From SHLQ01 sp964517125 (lineage in GTDB: Bacteria > Actinomycetota > Acidimicrobiia > Acidimicrobiales > SHLQ01), in assembly GCA_964517125.1 (NCBI GenBank), contig CAZFBD010000013.1, positions 1 to 64,000 of the forward strand: 64,000 nt of DNA. Direction: 5' to 3'. Each line of letters opens with the position of its first letter. The stretch's first letter is position 1. The notes below the pieces were generated by a model. That model was not told where the DNA came from. It did no database searches and worked only from the letters and a program-made list of their open reading frames with translations. Both the position numbers and the translations under genes were made by a program. Below, piece after piece: positions 1 to 7,824 of the stretch.

Positions 1-359
1 CCCGCATCGAACGGTTCGTCGACTTCGACGGCGAGTTCGTGGGCAAGGACGCCACAGTCGCCCGACGCGACCAGGCCGACCCGCTGTCCATGGTGCTCGT
101 CTACTGCGAAATCAGCGACGGCGACAGCGACCTGCTCGGCAACGAACCCGCCTATGGCAGCGACGGCGCCGTGATGGGCATCGGCACGTCCGGTGCGTTT
201 GGCCATGCGGTCGGCAAGAGCCTCGGCTTTGTCTACGTCTCGCCCGACTACGAAGCGCCCGGCTCCACGTTCGAGCTCGAAATGCTCGGCGTGATGCGAA
301 CCGCCATCGTCCTGGCCGACCCCGCATACGACGCCGCCAACGTCGCCCTGCGCGCATGA
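1..359 (+). CDS. C-terminal part of a dimethylglycine/sarcosine dehydrogenase-like (GcvT-domain) protein, partial
   Basis: Only the last 118 residues are inside the window; the frame is open from base 3 to a TGA at 357-359 and the rest lies off the left edge. The segment resembles the GcvT C-terminal barrel found at the end of dimethylglycine and sarcosine dehydrogenases: an early FVGK stretch, a core TSGAFGHAVGKSLGFVYV, and a closing ELEMLG strand. In that family this module moves the one-carbon unit released from an N-methyl group to tetrahydrofolate. It lies 61 bp ahead of a MttB-type methyltransferase on the same strand, which suggests a small set for N-methylated amine catabolism. A free-standing aminomethyltransferase cannot be excluded because the N-terminal (FAD) part is not visible. 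Confidence 0.75.
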   Translation, partial: RIERFVDFDGEFVGKDATVARRDQADPLSMVLVYCEISDGDSDLLGNEPAYGSDGAVMGIGTSGAFGHAVGKSLGFVYVSPDYEAPGSTFELEMLGVMRTAIVLADPAYDAANVALRA

Positions 360-420
360 GCTTGAGACGAGTCGAACTCGGATCTCGGCCGGAAGCGCCG
401 AGCGAAAGCAGGATACAGAT

Positions 421-1968
421 ATGAGTGATGACGCACCTCGTCGGCGCACCGGTGGCCGAGCCGGCCGGGTCGCCGCCCGCCGCCAGCCATTGGCGAAGGA
501 CGACCGTCCGGTTCGCCCCGGCCTGCCCGGCGGCCGGTTCAAACCGCTGACCGACGCGCAGTTGGAACAGGTGGTCGACACCGCGTTCGAACTGTTGGAG
601 GACGTGGGCATGGGAACCCCCGTGCCCGAGTTCGTCCACGTCGTCACCGAAGCCGGCGGATGGATGGACGAGCACGGCCGGCTGCGGTATCCGCGCGGCG
701 TCGTCGAGCGTGGCATCGAACTCGCCGCGAAGGAGTGGATCTGGCACGGCTTCGACGAGGACAAGTCCATCGAAGTCGGCGGCGACAAGGTGCACTTCGG
801 CACCGGCGGCGCCGCCGTGCTCATGTACGACCCGGTCACGAACTCGTTCCGGCACTCCAGCACGCAGGACTGCTACGACACTGCCCGCGTCGTCGACACC
901 TGCGACAACATCCACTTCTTCGGCCGAACCGTCGTCGCCCGGGACCGCGAGAACAGTCGGGAGCTCGACCTCAACACCGCGTTCGCCACCATGGTCGGCA
1001 CATCCAAGCCGCAGGGCACGTCGTGGTTCGAACGCCCACACGTGTATGAGACCGTCGAGATGTACGACATGGCTCTGGGCGGTGAAGGCGAGTTTCGCAA
1101 GCGTCCGTTCGTCTGCGCGCAGAACACGTTTGTCGTGCCGCCGCTGCGGTTCGCCGAGGAGTCGACCAACTGCATGGTCGCCCAGGTCGAGACCGGCATG
1201 CCGATCAATCTGCTGTCGGCCGGTCAGGCCGGAGCAACCTCACCGGCCGCGCTTGCCGGATCATTGGCGCAGGCGCTCGCCGAGTGTCTCGCTGCGCTGA
1301 CCGCAGTGAACCTCATGAACCCGGGCCACCCGTGCGTGATGGGCCTGTGGCCCTTCGTCTCCGACCTCCGCACCGGCTCCATGAGCGGTGGTTCCGGAGA
1401 GGAGGGTGTGCTCAACGCAGCGGCCGGCCAGGTCTCCAACTTCCTCGGGCTGCCCTCGGGCTGTGCCGCCGGCATGACCGATTCCAAGGTCCCCGACGCC
1501 CAGGCCGGCTACGAGAAGGGTGTCAACGTCACGCTCGCCGGTCAGGCCGGAACCAACCTGGTGTATGAATCTGCCGGCATGCTCGGCTCGCTGATGTCCT
1601 GCTCGCTCGAAGCGCTCGTGATCGACAACGACATGCTCGGCTCCATCAATCGCACCGTCCGCGGCATCGAGGTGAACGAGGAGTCGTTGTCGGTCGACAC
1701 GATCAAGGAAGTCGTACACGGGGCCGGTCACTTCCTCGGTTCTCAACAGACCCTCGATCTGATGCAGCGTGAGTACATCTATCCGATGATCGGCGACCGC
1801 GAGTCGCCCGACAACTGGAAGGATGCCGGCGGCAAGGACCAGCTCGAGGTTGCACAGGAACGGGTGCAGACGGTGCTCGAACGCCACCCAACCCACATCC
1901 CTGCCGACCGCGACAAGGCCATCCGAGACAAGCTCCCCATCGTCTTGGAACGCCCCGGCATCGTCTGA
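421..1968 (+). CDS. Trimethylamine/betaine:corrinoid methyltransferase family protein (MttB superfamily)
   Basis: A 515-residue protein whose body reads like the MttB superfamily: a GTGGAAVLMYD segment near residue 122, a CxxxPG-like barrel region, and a C-terminal half with a GCAAGMTDSK loop. Family members demethylate quaternary or tertiary amines and pass the methyl group to a corrinoid protein. Archaeal MttB reads an in-frame UAG as pyrrolysine; here there is no internal UAG, so this belongs to the non-pyrrolysine branch, whose characterised members act on glycine betaine and related compounds. The start ATG has a GCAGGA purine run 7-10 bases upstream. The neighbouring partial gene looks like a dimethylglycine/sarcosine dehydrogenase, so the substrate is probably a methylated amine; no corrinoid protein gene is visible in the window. 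Confidence 0.8.
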   Translation: MSDDAPRRRTGGRAGRVAARRQPLAKDDRPVRPGLPGGRFKPLTDAQLEQVVDTAFELLEDVGMGTPVPEFVHVVTEAGGWMDEHGRLRYPRGVVERGIELAAKEWIWHGFDEDKSIEVGGDKVHFGTGGAAVLMYDPVTNSFRHSSTQDCYDTARVVDTCDNIHFFGRTVVARDRENSRELDLNTAFATMVGTSKPQGTSWFERPHVYETVEMYDMALGGEGEFRKRPFVCAQNTFVVPPLRFAEESTNCMVAQVETGMPINLLSAGQAGATSPAALAGSLAQALAECLAALTAVNLMNPGHPCVMGLWPFVSDLRTGSMSGGSGEEGVLNAAAGQVSNFLGLPSGCAAGMTDSKVPDAQAGYEKGVNVTLAGQAGTNLVYESAGMLGSLMSCSLEALVIDNDMLGSINRTVRGIEVNEESLSVDTIKEVVHGAGHFLGSQQTLDLMQREYIYPMIGDRESPDNWKDAGGKDQLEVAQERVQTVLERHPTHIPADRDKAIRDKLPIVLERPGIV

Positions 1969-1992
1969 CCCACCATCGCTAGCCTCAACACC

Positions 1993-2670
1993 ATGGGTGA
2001 TGCATGGATTGGTGAACATGTCGACGCGGTGATTTTCGATCACGATGGCACACTCGTCGACAGCGAGACCATCACGCTCTCTGTGGTCGCGACCATGGCG
2101 ATCGAAGCAGGGGCAGAGGTCTACGCCGATGATGCCGATCGCTTCGTTGGCGCCGACCTTCACCTGGTCATCGACGAGATCGCACGCCGCGCCGGCACGG
2201 CAATCGACACCGATGCCTTTCTGGAGGAGTTTCGGATTCGTCAGACTGCCGACATCACCAACGGCCTCGACGAGATACCCGGAGCAACCGCCATGCTTGG
2301 TGCACTCCATCGAGAGGGGGTTCCTCTGGCGGTTGCCTCGAACGCTCCCGTATCAAAGATGGAACTCTGTCTCGGCGTCACTGATCTGCTTCGCTTCATC
2401 CCCGATGGGCACCTGATCAGCGCATACGACATCGAGGCCTGGAAACCTGACCCGGGCGTCTTCCGTCGAGCCGCCGAGGTCCTTGGCGTCGAACCGTCAC
2501 GATGTGCCGTGGTTGAGGACAGCCTTCCCGGAATCGAAGCCGGACTTGCAGCCGGCATGCGGGTGATCGCCCTCGATCCGAAGCAACGCTTCGAGCGGTC
2601 CGGCATCACCACCGTCACCTCGCTCGACCACGCCCACCAACTCCTCCAACGCAAGGGGTCAGACTCCTAA
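1993..2670 (+). CDS. HAD-superfamily hydrolase, beta-phosphoglucomutase-like phosphatase
   Basis: A 225-residue HAD hydrolase with all four motifs: the nucleophile loop FDHDGTLVDSE (Asp16 and Asp18), a Ser in VASNAP (motif II), Lys in AWKPDPGVF (motif III) and the acidic pair in VVEDSLPGIEAG (motif IV). The alpha-helical cap inserted after motif I puts it in the subclass of sugar phosphatases, phosphoglycolate phosphatases and beta-phosphoglucomutases. The substrate cannot be read from sequence. The last codons (KGSDS-stop) are formed by the first unit of the 25-bp-period palindrome array, so the C-terminus seems to have been created by that repeat. It converges on the quinone reductase gene. 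Confidence 0.85.
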   Translation: MGDAWIGEHVDAVIFDHDGTLVDSETITLSVVATMAIEAGAEVYADDADRFVGADLHLVIDEIARRAGTAIDTDAFLEEFRIRQTADITNGLDEIPGATAMLGALHREGVPLAVASNAPVSKMELCLGVTDLLRFIPDGHLISAYDIEAWKPDPGVFRRAAEVLGVEPSRCAVVEDSLPGIEAGLAAGMRVIALDPKQRFERSGITTVTSLDHAHQLLQRKGSDS

Positions 2671-2743
2671 ACCCTGCTAGGGGTCTGACCGCTACGTGGA
2701 GTTAGGGGTCAGACCCCTGTTGCCGGTTTGGGGTCAGACCCCT
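2654..2743. repeat. Array of four 15-bp palindromes with 25-bp period
   Basis: Four copies of AGGGGTCAGACCCCT or a close variant start at 2654, 2679, 2704 and 2729, exactly 25 bp apart, separated by 10-bp spacers of differing sequence. Copies 3 and 4 have perfect GGGGTC/GACCCC arms; copies 1 and 2 carry changes in the right arm. The first copy contains the stop of the HAD gene and the last contains the stop of the convergent quinone reductase gene. The array fills the 3'-to-3' junction and could act as a bidirectional terminator or belong to a REP-like family. The same unit recurs at 3841-3905 and 26679-26693. Confidence 0.85.
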
Positions 2744-3768
2744 CGGCTCAAGGTGGTGAGATCGGGCACGGTCATTCCATCGGACACGATGCCGAAGTCC
2801 TCGTCTGGCTTTGGTGGCGGCGGCGGGGTTCCGTCGCCGAATGGACGGCCTCCGAGCTCCTGGCGCCCGTGTGCGGTCAGCAACCCCCGAAGGTCAGGGC
2901 CGACGGGCACAACCTGTGTGGGATTGATGGTGGTGTGCACGTGGTAGTAGTGCTCCTTGACCTGATCGAAGTGCACCGTGTCGCCGAAACCGGGAGTCTG
3001 GAACAGATCGCGGAGGTAGCCCCACAGCGCTGGCATCTCGCTGATCTTGTTTCGGTTGCACTTGAAGTGCCCGTGGTACACCGCGTCGAATCGGATCAAC
3101 GTCGTGAACAGGCGAACGTCGGCTTCGGTGATCTGATCGCCGACGAGGTAGCGCCGCGTCGTCAAACGTTCCTCCAGGAGGTCGAGCCTCCGGAACAACG
3201 TCAGATAGGCCTCTTCGTAGGCGAGTTGACTGCTGGAGAAGCCGGTTCGGTACACGCCGTTGTTGACGTCGTGGTAGATGCCCTCCGCAACCTCGTCGAT
3301 CTCGCCCCGCAGGTGATCCGGGTAGAGATCCGGGGCGCCTTCACGATGGTGGGCCGACCACTGCGTCGAGAAATCGATCGTGATCTGCGGGAAGTCGTTC
3401 GTGGCAACCTTGCCTGAAGGCACGTCCACGACCGCCGGGACCGTGATTCCCTTCGGGTACTCGGGATCACGTTCGAGGTACGCATCGCGGAGACGCTCGA
3501 TCTGCAACACGGGATCAAGATGACCAACGTCAAGATCGAACTGCCAGCTGCGCCAGTCGTGTGTCGGTCCGGCGAACCCGAGCGAGATCGCATCCTCGAG
3601 GCCGAGCAGTCGGCGAACGATGGTTGTCCGGTTCGCCCACGGACACGCCGCTGCCGCGACCAGTCGGTAGCGGCCCGGCTCGACCGGCCAGTCCGCTGAC
3701 GGATCGTCGACGATTCGATCGGTGATGTAGCTGGCGTCTCGTTCGAACGCCCCTTCAGTCTTGGCCAT
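2734..3768 (-). CDS. Glutathionyl-hydroquinone reductase-type protein (ECM4/YqjG family)
   Basis: A 344-residue protein of the xi-class glutathione transferase (ECM4/YqjG) family. The thioredoxin-like N-domain carries the family nucleophile motif ACPWANR with Cys42, followed by a TVPAVVD cis-Pro loop; the C-terminal all-helical domain contains the conserved RTGFSSSQLAYEEA and FDAVYHGHFKCN segments. Family enzymes reduce S-thiolated hydroquinones, releasing free hydroquinone and disulfide. Actinobacteria usually lack glutathione and use mycothiol, so the physiological thiol is probably mycothiol; that is an inference. The C-terminal tail after residue 300 is Pro-rich and its last residues (RGV-stop) come from the palindrome repeat. 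It stands alone between two repeat arrays. Confidence 0.88.
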   Translation of the reverse strand: MAKTEGAFERDASYITDRIVDDPSADWPVEPGRYRLVAAAACPWANRTTIVRRLLGLEDAISLGFAGPTHDWRSWQFDLDVGHLDPVLQIERLRDAYLERDPEYPKGITVPAVVDVPSGKVATNDFPQITIDFSTQWSAHHREGAPDLYPDHLRGEIDEVAEGIYHDVNNGVYRTGFSSSQLAYEEAYLTLFRRLDLLEERLTTRRYLVGDQITEADVRLFTTLIRFDAVYHGHFKCNRNKISEMPALWGYLRDLFQTPGFGDTVHFDQVKEHYYHVHTTINPTQVVPVGPDLRGLLTAHGRQELGGRPFGDGTPPPPPKPDEDFGIVSDGMTVPDLTTLSRGV

Positions 3769-3840
3769 GCTGCGTCAACCCCTCCATCCACCTCGGTGCT
3801 TCCCACCCTCCCACGCAAAGGCGCACGACCATCAGTCCGC

Positions 3841-3905
3841 AGGGGTCTGACCCCCAATCGCGTTTAGGGGTCTGACCCCTATGTGGGTTTAGGGGTCAGA
3901 CCCCT
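3841..3905. repeat. Second array of the 15-bp palindrome, three units, 25-bp period
   Basis: Units start at 3841, 3866 and 3891 with 10-bp spacers (3856-3865 and 3881-3890), the same 25-bp spacing as the array at 2654-2743. The units read AGGGGTCTGACCCCC, AGGGGTCTGACCCCT and AGGGGTCAGACCCCT; the centre base alternates between T and A, which is what a palindrome with an odd centre gives when units sit in either orientation. It lies between the divergent quinone reductase and dinB genes, so the reductase gene is bracketed by two arrays. Confidence 0.85.
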
Positions 3906-3919
3906 GTGGTTGACGAGGG

Positions 3920-5146
3920 GTGATGGGTGAACGAACATGTGTTCGTATGGCTGGCTCCCGATCGTCCGGAGGCGCGTGCATCCTGCACGCCGACCTCGAC
4001 TCCTTCTACGCCTCGGTCGAACAGCGCGACGCTCCTCACCTTCGGGGTCGGCCCGTGCTTGTGGGCGGCGGGGTTGTTCTCGCCGCAAGCTACGAAGCGA
4101 AGGCCCACGGCGTTCGAACCCCGATGAACATCCGCGAAGCGCGGCAGCTGTGCCCCAACGCCATCGTCGTCGGTCCGCGCATGGAGGCGTACGCGGAAGC
4201 CAGCAAACGAGTCTTCGACGTGTTCGAAGACACGACGCCGTTGGTCGAAGGGATCTCCATCGACGAGGCATTCCTCGACGTCGGCGGGCTTGGCCGAATC
4301 GCCGGAACGCCCGAACACATCGGAGCCACCCTTCGCCAACGCGTCCTCAACGAGGTCGGGCTGCCAATCACGGTCGGTGTCGCCCGCACGAAATTCCTGG
4401 CCAAGGTCGCCAGCGGAGTCGCCAAACCCGACGGGCTCCTCGTCGTCGAACCCGCAGGAGAACACGAGTTCCTCCGACCATTGTCCGTCGGCAAGTTGTG
4501 GGGTGTCGGCGCGAAGACTGAGAAGAAGCTCAATGCCGTCGGCCTTGAGACCGTCGGCGAAGTCGCCGATCTTCCCCTCGAAACGCTGATCGGCCTTGTT
4601 GGCGTCGCCGCCGGGCGCAAGCTGCACTCGCTTGCACACAACCAGGACCCCCGCTCTGTCGTCACCCGAAAGCGCCGATCATCCATCGGGTCGCAGCGTG
4701 CGCTCGGCCGTCGCAAGAAGGAGTGGAGCGAACTCGACGCAATCCTGCGCGACATCGTCGACCGCGTGACCCGACGAATGCGGCAGTCGGAGCGCGTTGG
4801 CCGCACCGTTGTCCTCCGTTTCCGCTTCGACGACTTCAGCCGCGCCACACGTTCGCGCACACTGACAATGGCCACCAACGACACCGAACAGATCCTGCAC
4901 ACCTGCAACGACATTCTCGTATCCATGCGACCGACGATTCGCAGCAGTGGCATCACCCTGCTCGGGCTTTCGGTCACCAACCTGTCCGACGCCAACGCCG
5001 TACAGCTCGCACTCCCGTTCGCCGACGGTTCCGCACTGGACACCGCCCTCGACGGCGTGCGCGACAAGTTCGGCTCAGCATCCATAGGTCGAGCCACGAA
5101 CGTCGGGCGCGATACCGGCATGAGCGTCCCGATGCTGCCTGACTGA
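3920..5146 (+). CDS. dinB: DNA polymerase IV (Y-family translesion polymerase)
   Basis: Y-family polymerase of 408 codons from GTG 3920 or 399 from ATG 3947. Visible are the metal-binding DLDSFYASVEQ motif, the catalytic GISIDEAFLDV motif, the helix-hairpin-helix LWGVGAKTEKKL, the little finger, and a clamp-binding QLALPF near the C-terminus that should dock on the DnaN beta clamp encoded at 49239. It copies past DNA lesions with low fidelity. The start is uncertain: ATG 3923 has GAGGGG in front, while ATG 3947 follows immediately after a LexA-type palindrome and could be read from a leaderless message. The box indicates SOS control. The gene converges on a small minus-strand ORF. Confidence 0.93.
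   Translation: MMGERTCVRMAGSRSSGGACILHADLDSFYASVEQRDAPHLRGRPVLVGGGVVLAASYEAKAHGVRTPMNIREARQLCPNAIVVGPRMEAYAEASKRVFDVFEDTTPLVEGISIDEAFLDVGGLGRIAGTPEHIGATLRQRVLNEVGLPITVGVARTKFLAKVASGVAKPDGLLVVEPAGEHEFLRPLSVGKLWGVGAKTEKKLNAVGLETVGEVADLPLETLIGLVGVAAGRKLHSLAHNQDPRSVVTRKRRSSIGSQRALGRRKKEWSELDAILRDIVDRVTRRMRQSERVGRTVVLRFRFDDFSRATRSRTLTMATNDTEQILHTCNDILVSMRPTIRSSGITLLGLSVTNLSDANAVQLALPFADGSALDTALDGVRDKFGSASIGRATNVGRDTGMSVPMLPD
3931..3946. promoter_or_regulatory. LexA (SOS) box at the dinB start
   Basis: ACGAACATGTGTTCGT is a perfect 16-bp palindrome that fits the Gram-positive LexA pattern GAAC-N4-GTTC and matches 10 of the 12 fixed bases of the mycobacterial form TCGAAC-N4-GTTCGA. It ends one base before the ATG at 3947 of dinB, a typical SOS gene. 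Binding here would cover the start region or the promoter of dinB. Confidence 0.72.
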
Positions 5147-5147
5147 C

Positions 5148-5381
5148 TCACCGTTGAAGCATCGAGATGAGTTCGGCAACAACATCGTCCGCGCCAACAA
5201 CCCAGCCGGTTGCTGCGGTCAGAACTGTGGCTGCGACTCGGCCGACTGAGCGCGGGAAGTCGCACCATGCGCTAAGGGCCCAGCGCAGGTCGTCACCAAG
5301 GTTGTGGAGGACCCGAGCCCAGCGTGGCCGAATTCGGACGTTGTCGATTGTCGTCGACAACCTCTTCTTCACGTCATTCAT
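5148..5381 (-). CDS. Small hypothetical protein (77 aa)
   Basis: A 77-residue ORF preceded by a near-perfect Shine-Dalgarno run (AAAGGAGGT on the minus strand, 5391-5399) nine bases before its ATG, the best ribosome-binding site I noticed in the window and the main reason to call it real. The N-terminal half is basic (NDVKKRLSTTIDNVRIRPRWAR); the C-terminal half has a mildly hydrophobic stretch VAATVLTAATGWVVGADDVVAEL that is probably a helix pair rather than a clear membrane segment. No Cys pairs or known motif. It ends 2 bp from the end of dinB (convergent). I do not recognise the family. Confidence 0.6.
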   Translation of the reverse strand: MNDVKKRLSTTIDNVRIRPRWARVLHNLGDDLRWALSAWCDFPRSVGRVAATVLTAATGWVVGADDVVAELISMLQR

Positions 5382-5739
5382 CGTCGTTGCACCTCCTTTC
5401 CGGTCGCGTTGGGCGCGTCACACGAAACCAGCCACGGTCGTGCCGTCGGCTGGTGAATGTCGTTGTGTTCATCGCACAATGTGCGACCGGAGGACCGTCG
5501 GTGAACAACCTCAACAGGCTGCCCGACCACCTCCGTGGATTCTGTATTCACTCTGCATGTGGTTCCGTTCGGTCCCGGAGTACGCGGTTGTGCGTACGAA
5601 GCGACCAACGGTACGAACCTCGACCAGATCCTGCAAGGGCGCGTTGGTCACACCAGCAGAGGTTTCGCCCGATCCATAACCACGGAGGAAGTTGGCGCTA
5701 CACCGGCAAGACTGACCCAATGCAGGATGCCGTCAACCA
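5382..5739. other. Gene-free stretch between the 77-aa ORF and the MFS gene
   Basis: I see no convincing coding region here; the ORFs that cross it lack start signals and family resemblance. It holds the ribosome-binding site of the minus-strand 77-aa ORF (5391-5399) and a 15-bp palindrome TCGCACAATGTGCGA at 5472-5486 that could be an operator for one of the two divergent genes. No tRNA-like or terminator-like structure was noticed. Confidence 0.5.
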
Positions 5740-6978
5740 ATGACCTCGACCGCAGACGTCGAGGAACGGTTGAGTCCCACCCGAATCGGTACCACCGAGT
5801 TCGTGATCCTGAACTCACTCATCAGCGCCACGATCGCCATCTCGATCGACACGATCCTTCCCGCGTTCGATGAGCTGGAGACCGAGTTTTCGCTCGACGC
5901 GGGCTCGGCATCACTGTCGATCACGGTCTTTCTCGCCTCCCTGGGTATCGGAATGTTGTTCTGGGGACCCATGGCGGACCGCTATGGACGCAAGCCCACG
6001 ATCTGGGCAGCGCTGTTCATCTTCATGGGAGGCGCGCTCGTCTCCACGCTGTCCACATCGTTCTCCATGTTCCTCATCGGACGAGTGATCTGGGGTCTGG
6101 CTGCGGCCGGACCACGAGTGATCGGACTGGCGATCGTGCGGGATTGTTATTCGGGCGATCGGATGGCTCGGATCATGTCGCTGACCTCTGCCGTGTTCCT
6201 CGTGATTCCGGCAATCGCCCCCGCCCTCGGCGAAGTTGCGCTGTCGTTCGGCAACTGGAGATGGACGACGGCGATCTCCATCGTCCTGGGTGCAATCGTG
6301 GCCATCTGGCTTCTGCGTCTGGATGAGACACTTCGGCCAGAGAACGTGACGCCGCTGAGCGCCAAGCCAATACTTGCGGCAGCCCGCACCGTACTCACCA
6401 ACCGCACGACCGTGCTGTACACCGCAGCAACCCTGTTCATGTATGCCGCATTCTTTCCGTGGCTCGGGAGTTCGCCGCAGATGTTCGAGACCTACGGGCG
6501 GACGGAGAGCTTCGCGTTGTTCTTTGGCGGCAGCGCAGTGCTCATGGCGATAGCAACCCTGATCACCGAACGGCTCGTGAATCGCTTCGGCGCTCGGCCG
6601 GTCAGCAGGATCGGGATGATGCTCGGTGTCATCGCGGGCCTGCTGTACGTACTTGTCGCCCTGACTTCAGACGGCGTGCCGTCGTTCTGGTTGTGGTTCG
6701 CCCTTGCCAGCCTGCTCATCATGGTGAATGCTGCGGTCAGCCCGCTCACGCAGACGCTGTCGATGGAGCCGATGGGCGCCATTGCGGGCATTGCCTCGTC
6801 GGTGACCGGTGCGCTCATCTTCCTCTGCAGCGCCGCGCTCGGCGCAGTGACCGACTCGCTCATCGGTGACACCGTGACACCGTTTGGTGTTGCGTTCACG
6901 ATCTACGCTGCACTTGCCATGGGTGCCATTCTTCTCGCGAGCAAGACCGGTCCAGCTCACAGCGAAGCAGCGACATGA
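5740..6978 (+). CDS. MFS transporter, Bcr/CflA-type multidrug efflux family
   Basis: A 412-residue polytopic membrane protein with about 12 hydrophobic segments and the MFS loop 2-3 signature DRYGRKP (motif A, near residue 85) after GMLFWGPMA. The order of segments and the short DETLRPEN loop between halves resemble the Bcr/CflA proton-driven drug exporters; the substrate cannot be read from sequence. The start ATG 5740 gives a 15-residue cytoplasmic lead. The stop overlaps the start of the following dehydrogenase by 4 bp (ATGA), so the two are probably translated together and may serve one pathway, for example export of a compound made or reduced by the SDR. Confidence 0.85.
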   Translation: MTSTADVEERLSPTRIGTTEFVILNSLISATIAISIDTILPAFDELETEFSLDAGSASLSITVFLASLGIGMLFWGPMADRYGRKPTIWAALFIFMGGALVSTLSTSFSMFLIGRVIWGLAAAGPRVIGLAIVRDCYSGDRMARIMSLTSAVFLVIPAIAPALGEVALSFGNWRWTTAISIVLGAIVAIWLLRLDETLRPENVTPLSAKPILAAARTVLTNRTTVLYTAATLFMYAAFFPWLGSSPQMFETYGRTESFALFFGGSAVLMAIATLITERLVNRFGARPVSRIGMMLGVIAGLLYVLVALTSDGVPSFWLWFALASLLIMVNAAVSPLTQTLSMEPMGAIAGIASSVTGALIFLCSAALGAVTDSLIGDTVTPFGVAFTIYAALAMGAILLASKTGPAHSEAAT

Positions 6979-7808
6979 TCACCACGTTCGACGATCGGGT
7001 CGTTGCAATCACCGGTGCCGGATCGGGAATTGGGCGGGCATTGGCAATCGAGCTCGCGCGCCGTGGGGCACGCCTGGCGCTGAGCGACATCGACGGTGAA
7101 CGACTTGAGGAAACGAACCGCCTCGCCGCCGCAACCGTGTCCACGACACACACGATTGACACATCAGATCGACAAGCGGTTGAACAGTGGGCGGCCGACG
7201 TTGCCAGTCATCACGGCCAGGTGAACGTCATCGTGAACAACGCTGGCGTGGCCCTCGTGGCGCCGGTTGAGTCCATGGAACTGCGCGACTTCGAATGGCT
7301 GATGGGCATCAACTTTTGGGGTGTCGTGCACGGAACACAGGCGTTTCTCCCGCACCTCAAAGCCAGTCGTGAAGGACACGTGGTCAACGTGTCCAGCGTC
7401 TTCGGGCTGATGGCCATCCCCTCACAATCTGCCTACAACGCGTCAAAGTTCGCCGTCCGCGGATTCACCGACGCCCTTCGAATCGAACTCGAGGTGGAAC
7501 CGTGCGGCGTTTCGGCCACCACAATCCATCCCGGAGGTATTCGGACGAACATCGCACGCGACGCACGGGTCGGCGAAGCCACGCCCGAGCTCCGAGAGGA
7601 AACCGTTTCCTCCTTCGATGCTGTCGCCCGCACCACACCGGAACGTGCGGCCGAGCAGATCCTGGCCGCCGTTCTCAAGAACCGTCGCCGAGCACTCGTT
7701 GGACCAGACGCAATCGCGTTCGATGCAGTGTCACGAATGCCAGCCGTGGTCTCCCAGAAGTTGCTCAGCTGGGGAGCACGCAAGCGACTGGAAGCCAACG
7801 AGGGCTGA
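6975..7808 (+). CDS. Short-chain dehydrogenase/reductase (SDR)
   Basis: A 277-residue classical SDR: the NAD(P)-binding TGAGSGIG motif at residues 14-21, NNAG near residue 90, the catalytic Ser in NVSSVFG and the catalytic YNASK (Tyr and Lys). An Asp at the end of beta-2 (LALSDIDG) favours NAD over NADP, though that is only a trend. The C-terminal part, with VLKNRRRALVGPDA and a basic end, resembles SDRs acting on lipid or hydrophobic substrates. Start ATG 6975 overlaps the MFS stop by 4 bp. Substrate unknown. Confidence 0.88.
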   Translation: MITTFDDRVVAITGAGSGIGRALAIELARRGARLALSDIDGERLEETNRLAAATVSTTHTIDTSDRQAVEQWAADVASHHGQVNVIVNNAGVALVAPVESMELRDFEWLMGINFWGVVHGTQAFLPHLKASREGHVVNVSSVFGLMAIPSQSAYNASKFAVRGFTDALRIELEVEPCGVSATTIHPGGIRTNIARDARVGEATPELREETVSSFDAVARTTPERAAEQILAAVLKNRRRALVGPDAIAFDAVSRMPAVVSQKLLSWGARKRLEANEG

Positions 7809-7824
7809 GCGTTCCGACGACCTG

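Noticed and set aside
421..1968. Pyrrolysine-containing MttB
   Set aside because: There is no in-frame UAG inside the gene, and length and family segments are complete without one.
2654..3905. CRISPR array
   Set aside because: Repeats are 15-bp palindromes with 10-bp spacers, far too short for CRISPR, and no cas genes are present.
3931..3946. parS-like or HAIR-like reading of the dinB palindrome
   Set aside because: The half-site GAAC/GTTC and N4 spacing fit LexA, not TTTCAC/GTGAAA of parS or CTTGAGT of HAIR.
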